Assembly (NCBI GenBank): GCA_025057245.1
Contig: JANWYC010000011.1
Span: forward strand, 1-13,395
Reading direction: 5' to 3'
From: Aquificaceae bacterium
Lineage (GTDB): Bacteria; Aquificota; Aquificia; Aquificales; Aquificaceae
DNA: 13,395 bases
The notes under the pieces are model-generated. The model was not told the origin of the DNA. It ran no database searches and worked only from the letters and a program-made list of their open reading frames with translations. The position numbers were made by a program, and so were the translations under genes. Positions 1-6,436 of the stretch are shown here, piece by piece (positions within the stretch are counted from its first letter, which is position 1; each line of letters begins with the position of its first letter).

Positions 1-22
1 TATTGCTGATATACTTCGCCAT
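1..22 (-). CDS. 5' end of a leftward gene running off the window
   Basis: Only the first seven codons are visible, reading M-A-K-Y-I-S-N from an ATG whose first base is at 22. A strong Shine-Dalgarno sequence (GGGAGGAGGT on the minus strand, about 26-35) lies at the right distance, which is the main support for a real start. The product cannot be guessed from seven residues. Caution: the bases just upstream (55-107) belong to a dispersed repeat that resembles a transposase-derived fragment, so the start could sit on repeat-derived DNA. Confidence 0.45.
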
Positions 23-54
23 ATTACCTCCTCCCTGAGACATAACTTTTTGGG

Positions 55-107
55 GTATGTATGTTATAAACCTTGTATTTCTTACTCTGGAAGAATTTAA
101 AACATTC
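55..107 (-). repeat. Dispersed repeat, family S, copy 1
   Basis: Read on the minus strand from 107, this stretch begins GAATGTTTTAAATTC and later contains CAAGGTTTATAAC. Both blocks are identical, in the same order and spacing, in the plus-strand copy at 7705-7756, with scattered mismatches between them. In one frame both copies read E-C-F-K-F followed about nine residues later by K-V-Y-N-(I/L)-H, which suggests a decayed protein-coding origin. It resembles the region before the K(I/V)Y-S-L/I-H motif of some IS5/IS1182-type transposases, but that assignment is only a recollected likeness. Confidence 0.6.
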
Positions 108-154
108 TGTCTAAAACTTTGTCATGCCTTTGAAAGTGAGTTCTTCTGTGTTTT

Positions 155-213
155 GCTACATGTACTACAAAATTATCGTCGTATGCCCATTAGACAATTT
201 TTCAAACATTCTC
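155..213 (+). repeat. Dispersed repeat, family R, copy R1
   Basis: About 59 bases closely matching the two tandem copies at 8077-8197. Shared blocks, in order, are ACATG-ACTA, AATTAT-GTCGT-TG, TTAGACAATT and CAAACATTCTC. R1 differs from R3 by scattered substitutions and one extra T. It ends 72 bases before the acs start codon; R3 ends 58 bases before the DUF1232 start, in the same orientation relative to the gene. Confidence 0.75.
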
Positions 214-285
214 TTGCGTTGGAATCATCATTGCTAAAATTTGAGCTATACTTTTTTAACCAAATCCAACAAAGGAGGTCCTAAG

Positions 286-2178
286 ATGGAGGTAAAAGAA
301 GAGGTTCACCTGAAAGTAGAGGAGAAATACCAACCGCCAGCCCAATTGGTAGAGAGGGTATGGATAAAAGACTACGAAAGCCTCTATCAAGAATCCATTA
401 AGGACAGAGAAGGCTTCTGGGCAAAAGTAGCGGAGGAGCTCCACTGGTTCAAAAAGTGGGACAAAGTTCTTGAATGGAACTACCCTAACGCTAAATGGTT
501 TGTGAACGCTAAAACCAACATCACCTACAACTGCCTTGATAGGCATGTGAAAAACGGCAGACGCAACAAAGTAGCGTACATATTCGTAGATGAGGATGAC
601 AGAGAGAAGAAGATAACCTACGGCGAGCTTTTGGAGTTGGTCAACCGCATAGCCAACGGGCTCAAGTCTCTTGGTGTCAAGAAAGGTGACAGGGTTTCCA
701 TATACATGCCTAACACAATAGAGGCTATAGCTTGCATGCTTGCTTGCGCCCGGATAGGTGCTATACATAGCGTAGTTTTTGCAGGCTTTAGCGAAGGAGC
801 TTTAAGGTTAAGGATAGAGGATGCCAAGGCAAAAGTAGTTATGACCGCTACTTACACAAAAAGAAGGGGTAAGAAGATAGACCTTTTAGCCACTGTCCAG
901 AACGCAATAGACGGTCTTGGATTTGTGGAGAAAGTGGTGGTGTGGGACAGAGACGGGGACGTGCTGAACGGTTCTGGAGGACTTTTTGTAAGTCTTAACG
1001 AGCTCATAAAAAACAGCTCGCCTGAGTGTGAGCCTGCTCAGATGGACGCAGAGGACCCACTTTTTATACTCTACACCTCTGGCACAACTGGTAAGCCAAA
1101 GGGTGTTCTACACACAACTGGAGGATATATGGTGGGGACTTACTTTACTACAAAGATTAACTTTGACCTTCACGAGGAGGACGTATATTGGTGCACTGCG
1201 GACATAGGTTGGATAACAGGACACAGCTACATAGTTTATGGTCCTCTTGCCTGCGGAGCTACCTCCGTTATAACCGAGGGCGCACCAGACTATCCAAACC
1301 CAGGAAGATGGTGGAGCTACGTAGAAAGATACAGGGTCAATGTCTTCTACACCGCGCCAACTGCAGTGAGGATGTTTATGAGGTTTGGCGAGCAATGGCC
1401 TGCTATGTATGACCTATCTTCTTTAAGAATTCTTGGCTCTGTTGGTGAACCCATAAACCCAGAAGCGTGGCAATGGTATTACAAGCATATAGGAAGAGAA
1501 AAGTGTGTGATAGTGGACACTTGGTGGCAAACAGAAACTGGCATGCATATGATAACCACCATACCTTCTTACCCTTCAAAGCCTGGAAAGGCAGGAAAAC
1601 CATACTTCGGCGTAGAAGTGGCTGTAGTAGACAACAAAGGCAAGGAACTGCCTCCTAACACGGTTGGTAATCTGGTAATAAAGACTCCATGGCCCTCCAT
1701 GCTCAGAACATGTTGGGGTGAGCCAGAGAGGTATGAAAAATACTGGAACACCATACCAGGTTACTATCTGTCAGGAGACCTTGCCACTTATGACGAGGAA
1801 GGTTATGTGATGATACTAGGGCGTGCGGACGATGTGCTAAACGTGGCAGGACACCGTATAGGCACTATGGAAGTGGAAAGTGCCATAGTGGACCACCCTG
1901 CGGTGGCGGAGTCTGCGGTTATAGGAAAACCTCACGACATAAAGGGCGAATCCATAAAAGCCTTCGTCATACTCAAGAAGGGTGTTGAACCTTCAGACCA
2001 TCTGAAGGAAGAGATAAAACAGCATGTCAGACATATACTGGGTGCTATTGCAGTGCCAGATGAGATAGAGTTTGTAGAGAAGCTACCTAAGACCAGAAGC
2101 GGTAAGATTATGAGAAGGGTTCTAAAGGCTCAGGAGCTAGGCTTACCCGTGGGAGACGTTTCTACTCTGGAAGACTAA
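286..2178 (+). CDS. acs: Acetyl-CoA synthetase (AMP-forming)
   Basis: Activates acetate with ATP to acetyl-AMP and transfers it to CoA, in the cytoplasm; a member of the ANL adenylating superfamily. The 630-residue product has the full set of landmarks: the ATP-binding loop YTSGTTGKPKG at residues 263-273, WWQTETG at 413-419, the S-G-D core at 496-498, the hinge region G-R-A-D-D beginning at 512, the A-G-H-R-I-G segment that follows, and the C-terminal PKTRSGKIMRR with the catalytic, normally acetylation-controlled lysine at K607. Length matches the family (about 630-650). I chose ATG 286 because AAAGGAGGT sits 6-7 bases upstream; an in-frame TTG at 241 lacks such a site. A TATACT at 247-252 could be the -10 element, but no good -35 is seen. 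The gene stands alone between a repeat-rich upstream region and a convergent neighbour. Confidence 0.97.
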   Translation: MEVKEEVHLKVEEKYQPPAQLVERVWIKDYESLYQESIKDREGFWAKVAEELHWFKKWDKVLEWNYPNAKWFVNAKTNITYNCLDRHVKNGRRNKVAYIFVDEDDREKKITYGELLELVNRIANGLKSLGVKKGDRVSIYMPNTIEAIACMLACARIGAIHSVVFAGFSEGALRLRIEDAKAKVVMTATYTKRRGKKIDLLATVQNAIDGLGFVEKVVVWDRDGDVLNGSGGLFVSLNELIKNSSPECEPAQMDAEDPLFILYTSGTTGKPKGVLHTTGGYMVGTYFTTKINFDLHEEDVYWCTADIGWITGHSYIVYGPLACGATSVITEGAPDYPNPGRWWSYVERYRVNVFYTAPTAVRMFMRFGEQWPAMYDLSSLRILGSVGEPINPEAWQWYYKHIGREKCVIVDTWWQTETGMHMITTIPSYPSKPGKAGKPYFGVEVAVVDNKGKELPPNTVGNLVIKTPWPSMLRTCWGEPERYEKYWNTIPGYYLSGDLATYDEEGYVMILGRADDVLNVAGHRIGTMEVESAIVDHPAVAESAVIGKPHDIKGESIKAFVILKKGVEPSDHLKEEIKQHVRHILGAIAVPDEIEFVEKLPKTRSGKIMRRVLKAQELGLPVGDVSTLED

Positions 2179-2181
2179 GCC

Positions 2182-2556
2182 TCAGGGGGCTTCGGTCCCC
2201 CTTTTCATTACACTTTGACCGTTGAAGATAGAACCTTTTTCTATAAACAAAACCTCCACTGTTATATCTCCTTCAACTACACTGCCGTTGTAGAGCTCTA
2301 CCGTTCTGGCTTTTATGTTGCCTTTTACGTGTCCATATACGAAAAGATGCTCTACGTTTATGTTTCCGTAGACCCTTCCGTCCTTTCCCACTATTAGGCT
2401 GGCATCTCCGCTTATGTCTCCGTTGATAGTTCCCTCAAGTCTGGTAGTGCCTGCACCTAGCTTAAAGTTTCCTTCTATTTGGCAGGCTTCACCTATAATG
2501 GTGTTAACTTCCGCATTTGATGGCACCTTGTCTTGCTGAACCTTCCTTCCAAACAT
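2182..2556 (-). CDS. Bactofilin (polymer-forming cytoskeletal protein)
   Basis: A 124-residue protein matching the bactofilin (DUF583) family: a short charged N-terminus, then a core of regularly spaced short beta segments rich in G, V and I (for example E-G-T-I-N-G-D-I, G-R-V-Y-G-N-I, G-H-V-K-G-N-I, G-S-V-V-E-G-D-I), as expected for a right-handed beta-helix that polymerises without nucleotide. Bactofilins scaffold cell-wall enzymes at the inner membrane. The start ATG is three bases after the stop of the upstream M23 gene, and its Shine-Dalgarno GGAGGT overlaps that gene's last codons and stop, so the two are probably translationally coupled. Pairing with an M23 endopeptidase is a known arrangement (H. 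pylori CcmA with Csd proteins; bactofilin-LytM pairs in other bacteria). The extreme C-terminus is encoded by the acs terminator hairpin. Confidence 0.9.
   Translation of the reverse strand: MFGRKVQQDKVPSNAEVNTIIGEACQIEGNFKLGAGTTRLEGTINGDISGDASLIVGKDGRVYGNINVEHLFVYGHVKGNIKARTVELYNGSVVEGDITVEVLFIEKGSIFNGQSVMKRGTEAP
2185..2205 (+). terminator. Intrinsic terminator of acs, embedded in the bactofilin gene
   Basis: Seven bases after the acs stop, GGGGGC and GTCCCC form a six-pair stem (one G-T pair) around a TTCG tetraloop closed by C-G, an exceptionally stable loop, followed by TTTT. The same bases encode the last residues (R-G-T-E-A-P) of the convergent bactofilin. Confidence 0.75.
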
Positions 2557-2559
2557 CCC

Positions 2560-3402
2560 TTACCTCCAAAAGACAAACTCTTCAGGGTTTACCGCCTTCT
2601 CGTCTTTTATAACCTCGTAATGTAGATGAGGACCAGTTGACCTTCCTGTAGAGCCTACCCTCCCTATAATCTGACCCGCTAACACTCTATCGCCTTCCTT
2701 TACCTCTATACGAGAAAGGTGAGCATAAAGAGTTTTGTATCCACTGGCATGGGCTATAATCACGGTCTCCCCGTATAGATGAAGCCTCCCTGTGTGTATG
2801 ACTATACCATCCGCAGTAGCTTTTACAGGACTACCGGCCGGAGCTTCTATATCCATACCTGTGTGAAATTCATAACCCTTACCAAAGGGATTTTTTCTCC
2901 AGCCGTATGAAGATGTGAGCTTGCCTTCCAAAGGATAACCAGTAGGGAGAGTTCTAAGACTATTATAAAGCACGTCAGACCTCTGAATAAGGAAGCTCAA
3001 GTGTTCCGCATCGTTGGTAGGAGTGTATGTTGCACCACCCACAGAACCCTTATTTTCAAGTTTTATTCCTCTTTTTCTTAAGTATTCTTCAATAGCTTGT
3101 ATCCTTGAAGTTAGTTCCTTTAGCTTTTCCTTTGAGTTATTAATCTTTTCCCTGTCTTCCTCCAACCTTAACCTTTCTATGTTAAGATGGTTCACCTTCT
3201 GGTTGACTTCCTCACGCTCTGCCAACAGCTTTCTCTTCTCCATAAAGTTCCATAAACTCCATAGCTGTAGGAGAAACCAAGCAAAAGCTAAAAAGCTCAA
3301 GAATAGAGCCAGTTTTTTCAAGGCAGAAACTCTTACGCTAAAGAGGATGGGTTTTCTGTGGTCATGCCAAACTATGCTTATGGTTATCCTGTCCTTCACC
3401 AC
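2560..3402 (-). CDS. Membrane-anchored M23 (LytM) peptidoglycan endopeptidase
   Basis: A 280-residue protein with one N-terminal membrane segment (about 27-51), a charged predicted coiled coil (about 55-110), and a C-terminal M23 metallopeptidase domain facing the periplasm. Zinc ligands are all present: H180 and D184 in H-T-G-M-D, and H261 in P-H-L-H (259-261), with H228 in Y-A-H-L as the other catalytic histidine. It should therefore be an active peptide cross-bridge hydrolase rather than an EnvC/NlpD-type degenerate activator. It lies immediately upstream of the bactofilin gene, a genetic pairing associated with control of cell curvature or shape; I infer that the bactofilin positions this enzyme. 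Two adjacent GTG codons could start it: GTG 3402 is only 4 bases from AGGAGG (3407-3412), so GTG 3399, at 7 bases, may be the true start. Confidence 0.92.
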   Translation of the reverse strand: MVKDRITISIVWHDHRKPILFSVRVSALKKLALFLSFLAFAWFLLQLWSLWNFMEKRKLLAEREEVNQKVNHLNIERLRLEEDREKINNSKEKLKELTSRIQAIEEYLRKRGIKLENKGSVGGATYTPTNDAEHLSFLIQRSDVLYNSLRTLPTGYPLEGKLTSSYGWRKNPFGKGYEFHTGMDIEAPAGSPVKATADGIVIHTGRLHLYGETVIIAHASGYKTLYAHLSRIEVKEGDRVLAGQIIGRVGSTGRSTGPHLHYEVIKDEKAVNPEEFVFWR

Positions 3403-3626
3403 CTAACCTCCTCGGTTTGGTATAGAGAACTATTTTACTAAACTTCATCAGTGCTACCCTGTCTGAATTTAAAACATGGCTCTGTGCATACAGTTCCTTT
3501 ACTTCCTCAAGCCAGCCCCTTTGGCTAGGATTATAACCACCTCGTCTAATATAGACCTGCGAGTTAACATCACTGTTTCATACCGCATGTGGCAATTGAG
3601 AACCGCTTAGACAGGGCAGTTGAAAA
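3403..3626. other. Intergenic region between tonB and the M23 gene
   Basis: No convincing gene. It contains the M23 ribosome binding site (3407-3413), an ATGTTTTAAATTC block (minus strand, about 3464-3476) shared with the start of the S repeats, and a 29-base segment at 3575-3603 that looks like a solitary CRISPR-type repeat (GTTTCATACC at one end, AATTGAGAAC at the other). No second copy of that segment and no array is present. TATACC at about 3418-3423 on the minus strand could be a weak -10 for the M23-bactofilin pair. Confidence 0.35.
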
Positions 3627-4544
3627 CTATTCTAATTTGTAGCTTACTGGCAATTTAACTATGACATCCACAGGTGGTCTTGGAAAAAGGTTCGCAATCC
3701 TTCTGACCGTTTCCACTGCGTTTCTGTCTAACACATCGTAGCCTGAGCTTTCTATAACCTTGACATCCCTTAAAGAACCATCCTCGCCTATGTGTATGGC
3801 TAACATCACTCTACCCTCCCAACCCATCCGCCGGGCTATGGACGGATAGTGTATGTTTTTTTGAACAAGGCTAGATATAACGGATAGCTTTTCCTTAAGG
3901 TATAGATTTCTTTTCATTTCCTCAAGCATAACCGTCTGCTCTGTTTCCTTCTTTACCCTTGTCTGTGTGGATAAGACTTCCTGCTTAGCCTCCGCAGACT
4001 TTCCCTGTTGACTCACAGGCTTTGTTTCAGCTCCCGATTGAATCACTTGTTGTCCAACCTGCTCTTTTGAGGGAACTTTGTGTATCTTTTCCTCAGTTTG
4101 ATGTGAATGGTCTTGAGTTTTTGAAGTTTCATGAGGTTTATTCTCTGCGTAAGTTTGTGGTTGCTCTTTCTTGTCCTTCTGAGTGTCCAGACCTTCCTGA
4201 ACTTGATGAATTTTCGGATGTTCTATGGGTTTCTCTTCTTTTTTCTGTATCTCTTGAGTGTGTGTATTTAATGGTGTTGTTTGCGCGATGGGCTCTGGCA
4301 TTTCTCCGATTTCTTTCTGGAAGTGGTCTTTCTCAGTTGTTTGAGAAAGGACAGGCTCTTGAGAGATTACCGCCGGGCTTACTTCGTGTGGTCTTAAGAC
4401 GGTCTCTGTTTCAAAAAGGCTTAGGTCTAGTTCTATGATGCTCTGTGTCTTTGTTAGCTCCATGCTGGTGATAAACAGGAGGAGTGCGCCGAAGGTTAGA
4501 TGTATGAGGATGGAAAGTCCGTATGGCTTTATCTTCTGGGTCAT
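3627..4544 (-). CDS. tonB: TonB-like energy transducer
   Basis: A 305-residue TonB-family protein that should span the periplasm and pass the proton-motive force harvested by ExbB/ExbD to outer-membrane TonB-dependent transporters. The N-terminus has one membrane segment (about 10-27) preceded by a basic stretch. A long low-complexity linker (about 45-205) is rich in Q, E, K, P, T and H, longer on Q/E/K and poorer in P than enterobacterial TonB. The C-terminal domain (about 215-305) has the family pattern Y-P..A...G-x-x-G-x-V, then I-G-E-D-G-S-L, V-I-E-S-S-G and L-D..A...V. Its ATG overlaps the exbD stop as ATGA, so it is the last gene of exbB-exbD-tonB. The partner receptor is not in the window, so the imported substrate (iron chelate, cobalamin, nickel or other) is unknown. 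Confidence 0.92.
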   Translation of the reverse strand: MTQKIKPYGLSILIHLTFGALLLFITSMELTKTQSIIELDLSLFETETVLRPHEVSPAVISQEPVLSQTTEKDHFQKEIGEMPEPIAQTTPLNTHTQEIQKKEEKPIEHPKIHQVQEGLDTQKDKKEQPQTYAENKPHETSKTQDHSHQTEEKIHKVPSKEQVGQQVIQSGAETKPVSQQGKSAEAKQEVLSTQTRVKKETEQTVMLEEMKRNLYLKEKLSVISSLVQKNIHYPSIARRMGWEGRVMLAIHIGEDGSLRDVKVIESSGYDVLDRNAVETVRRIANLFPRPPVDVIVKLPVSYKLE

Positions 4545-4921
4545 CTTATCGCCTGCGTCTTAATTGATAGCCTCTGGAGATTGTGTTTTTTAAGAAGGTC
4601 TATGAGGCTTACAAGGCTTTGCACGCTGGCATCTCTATCCGCATACAAGTTTACATTGGTCTCTGGGCTTATCAAGCTTATAAGCGTTTGGAGTTCCTGA
4701 GAGCTGAGCTCTCTGTTTGAGTAGATAATCTTGCCCTCTTTTGTCAAGAACAAGTCCACACTCCTCAGAGACCGCTCCGCTTGTTTTCCTGCAGTGGGTA
4801 AGTTCACTGGTATAGAACCTTGCACTATAAAGGTAGCGGTAGTCAGAACTATTGTTAAAAGCACCAACATAATGTCCACAAGAGGTATGACATTTATGGA
4901 GTTAAACTCTTTCTCTTCCAT
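4541..4921 (-). CDS. exbD: ExbD biopolymer transport protein
   Basis: A 126-residue inner-membrane protein with the ExbD/TolR layout: a short cytoplasmic N-terminus (M-E-E-K-E-F-N-S), one membrane segment starting in [14 protein letters not shown] with the essential proton-path aspartate (D17), and a periplasmic domain containing the S-R-E..L-I.L...P-E-T-N-V family pattern and an A-D-R-D-A-S segment. Assigned as ExbD rather than TolR because the operon ends in TonB. Its start lies inside exbB (20-bp overlap), preceded by GGGAGG six bases before the ATG. Confidence 0.93.
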   Translation of the reverse strand: MEEKEFNSINVIPLVDIMLVLLTIVLTTATFIVQGSIPVNLPTAGKQAERSLRSVDLFLTKEGKIIYSNRELSSQELQTLISLISPETNVNLYADRDASVQSLVSLIDLLKKHNLQRLSIKTQAIR

Positions 4922-5336
4922 GGTGAGCCTCCCAGAAAGCTAACTTTTCCCTTGCCTTTCTCAAAAGGTAGTTATACAGCACTGAGGAAGGTATGGCTAC
5001 CATAAGTCCTACCGCAGTGGCTTTGAGGGCAAGGGCAAGACCTACCATTATGCTTTTTGTATCCACAAGACCTTCTTGACCTACCGTATAGAAGGTAAGC
5101 ATAATACCAAGCACCGTTCCCAGAAGACCTATATAGGGCGCGTTGGAAGCGGTAGAAGCTATCACAAAAAGTCCTTTTGTTAGCTCTACTTCGAGTTCAT
5201 GTCTGCTCTGAAACTTTAAAGGGTCAAGCTTTTTGTAGTAAGACAACCTTTCAAGGGCGATGCCAACAGATAGAAAACTAAGAAACAGCAAAAAACCTAT
5301 AACGCCGTAGTCTATCACTTGTCTTATCCAATCCAT
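4902..5336 (-). CDS. exbB: ExbB proton-channel protein (MotA/TolQ/ExbB family)
   Basis: A 144-residue membrane protein forming the proton channel with ExbD. It is a compact version of the family (E. coli ExbB has 244 residues), similar in size to the short ExbB of epsilonproteobacteria. Three hydrophobic segments are visible: about 9-28, 62-86 (with the family signature [13 protein letters not shown]) and 97-124 (with [14 protein letters not shown]). It leads the exbB-exbD-tonB operon. No Shine-Dalgarno precedes ATG 5336; instead TAAAAT (5344-5349, minus strand) ends exactly 7 bases before it, compatible with a leaderless transcript. A second promoter with a leader hairpin lies about 120-150 bases further upstream. 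Confidence 0.93.
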   Translation of the reverse strand: MDWIRQVIDYGVIGFLLFLSFLSVGIALERLSYYKKLDPLKFQSRHELEVELTKGLFVIASTASNAPYIGLLGTVLGIMLTFYTVGQEGLVDTKSIMVGLALALKATAVGLMVAIPSSVLYNYLLRKAREKLAFWEAHHGRERV

Positions 5337-5385
5337 AGTGTTAATTTTATCTTAACTTTGCCTTTTACATGCCAGGAATTTAACA

Positions 5386-5429
5386 CAAAAGAAAAACAGA
5401 GGGCGGGGTGTGATAGCTCACACCACCCC
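5386..5429 (-). terminator. Terminator-like hairpin in the exbB upstream region
   Basis: GGTGTGA (5407-5413) and TCACACC (5418-5424) are perfect arms around a TAGC loop, extended by further G-C pairing with one bulged base (GG 5405-5406 against CCCC 5426-5429). On the minus strand the stem is followed by TCTGTTTTTCTTTT, a U-rich tail, so it acts leftward, toward exbB, whose start is 50 bases beyond the tail. It could end transcripts from the maf side or attenuate exbBD-tonB. Confidence 0.6.
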
Positions 5430-5449
5430 AGGCGCACAAGGGAACTCGT

Positions 5450-5483
5450 GATAATTATAATTATAAATTCACGAGATTTTCAA
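5450..5483 (-). promoter_or_regulatory. Possible exbB-exbD-tonB promoter with Fur-box-like operator
   Basis: On the minus strand TTGAAA (5478-5483) and TATAAT (5454-5459) are 18 bases apart, a plausible sigma-70-type promoter. The -10 lies inside GATAATTATAATTATAAAT (plus strand 5450-5468), three adjacent hexamers resembling a Fur box (15 of 19 matches to GATAATGATAATCATTATC by eye). The AT core is bracketed by perfect 7-base arms CTCGTGA (5445-5451) and TCACGAG (5469-5475). Iron control of a TonB system would fit, but AT-rich DNA makes chance matches likely. Confidence 0.4.
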
Positions 5484-5810
5484 TATGATAGTAATCATAA
5501 AACGGTGTATGCTACTCTAAAGCTCCAGAGAATATACCATAACACCGAGAATAGCTTTGCAAGTTCGCAGTTTTGCTTAGCTCAAAAAAATTAGGCATGT
5601 AAGCTAACATCACTTCATAAAAAGAGCTTCAGTGTTGATTTGTTTGGAATTCTCTTCTAAAACTGATAGTCAGTCACTTCAAAAGTTAAGTATTACTATA
5701 TAACATGCAGGAAGACTCACACAATAAGGGGCTTATGAAATAGTAGTGGTGGTAAAATAGGTAGGCTTTTGGGTTAATAACGAAGGAAGAAATCTTATGC
5801 TAATCGCTCG
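5484..5810. other. Intergenic region between exbB leader and maf
   Basis: No supported gene; the short frames here have no ribosome binding site or recognisable product. Bases 5663-5696 match 13285-13318 at 27 of 34 positions (CTGATA-TCA--CACTTCA then TTAAGTAT), a possible dispersed element lying upstream of leftward genes (exbB and khtT) in the same orientation. TAACATCACT at 5604-5613 recurs at 3564-3573. No terminator is evident just after maf. Confidence 0.35.
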
Positions 5811-6368
5811 CTAAAGTTTTAAAAACTTGTTTAGAGCCTCGTAGGTTTTGCTGGCAGGCAAACCCATGACTGTGTAAAAGTCTCCTACTATTCTTTCCAC
5901 AAACCTCGCTCCCATACCCTGAACTGCGTATGCACCAGCTTTATCCATAGGCTCGTCTGTGATTGCGTATTCTTCTATTTCTTTACCACTCAGAACGCGG
6001 AACTTTACCCTTGCGGTGTCATGAAAGCACAACCTTCCCGCTGGCGAAAGTATACACACGCCAGTTACTACCCTATGCCACTTTCCAGAAAGGCTCTTAA
6101 GCATAAACATAGCCTCTTCTCTACTTTTTGGCTTAACCAGCATTCTATCTCCGAGAACGACCAGCGTATCTGCACCCAGCACAGTAGCGAACTTATACTC
6201 CTTCCAGACCGTGAAAGCCTTTTTAAAAGCAAGCCTTCTTGCAACAAGCATGGGCTGACCTTCGGAGCTCTCTTCTACTCGTGAAGGCAAGACTAAAAAC
6301 TCAAAGCCCAGCATCTTTAAAATATCAACCCTTCTTTTTGACTCAGAGGCAAGAATAAGCTGGGTCAT
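5811..6368 (-). CDS. maf: Maf-family nucleoside triphosphate pyrophosphatase
   Basis: A 185-residue cytoplasmic enzyme of the Maf/YhdE family, which hydrolyses non-canonical or pyrimidine nucleoside triphosphates to the monophosphate and pyrophosphate and has been linked to septum inhibition. Seen in the sequence: the N-terminal L-A-S-E-S-K-R-R signature (family A-S-x-S-P-R-R, here with K for P at residue 11), E33 region V-E-E-S, the catalytic G-A-D-T at 65-68, K-P-K-S-R-E-E-A at 79-86, L-S-G-K-x-H-x-V-V-T-G-V at 93-104, and the C-terminal Q-G-M-G-A-R-F and G-D-F-Y-T-V-M-G-L-P block (150-171). The T in G-A-D-T and the late Q fit the dTTP/UTP group, but exact substrate is inference. No Shine-Dalgarno precedes the ATG; TATACT (6376-6381, minus) ends 7 bases upstream, suggesting a leaderless mRNA. 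Confidence 0.93.
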   Translation of the reverse strand: MTQLILASESKRRVDILKMLGFEFLVLPSRVEESSEGQPMLVARRLAFKKAFTVWKEYKFATVLGADTLVVLGDRMLVKPKSREEAMFMLKSLSGKWHRVVTGVCILSPAGRLCFHDTARVKFRVLSGKEIEEYAITDEPMDKAGAYAVQGMGARFVERIVGDFYTVMGLPASKTYEALNKFLKL

Positions 6369-6375
6369 GCTTTAT

Positions 6376-6381
6376 AGTATA
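6376..6381 (-). promoter_or_regulatory. -10 element for a leaderless maf transcript
   Basis: TATACT on the minus strand, exactly 7 bases from the maf ATG (6368), with no purine-rich ribosome binding site between. No clear -35 is seen 16-18 bases further up. Confidence 0.45.
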
Positions 6382-6436
6382 GAACACAGTGAGGTAAAAG
6401 CTAAATTTTGCTCTACGAGAACTACGCTTTTTACAA

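Noticed and set aside
241..288. Upstream TTG start for acs
   Set aside because: The extra 15 residues lie over the Shine-Dalgarno of ATG 286, which has ideal strength and spacing.
256..768. 170-codon minus-strand frame opposite acs
   Set aside because: Shadow of the acs coding sequence; no ribosome site, aromatic-rich nonsense composition typical of antisense frames.
3508..3528. AGCCA/TGGCT inverted repeat as a terminator
   Set aside because: Only five pairs and no U-rich tail on either strand.
4022..4438. 138-codon plus-strand frame opposite tonB
   Set aside because: Mirror of the Q/E/K-rich TonB linker; no start signal and no family likeness.
5319..5594. 91-codon plus-strand open frame
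   Set aside because: It runs antisense through the exbB start, promoter and hairpins, has no ribosome site and gives a low-complexity, unrecognisable protein.
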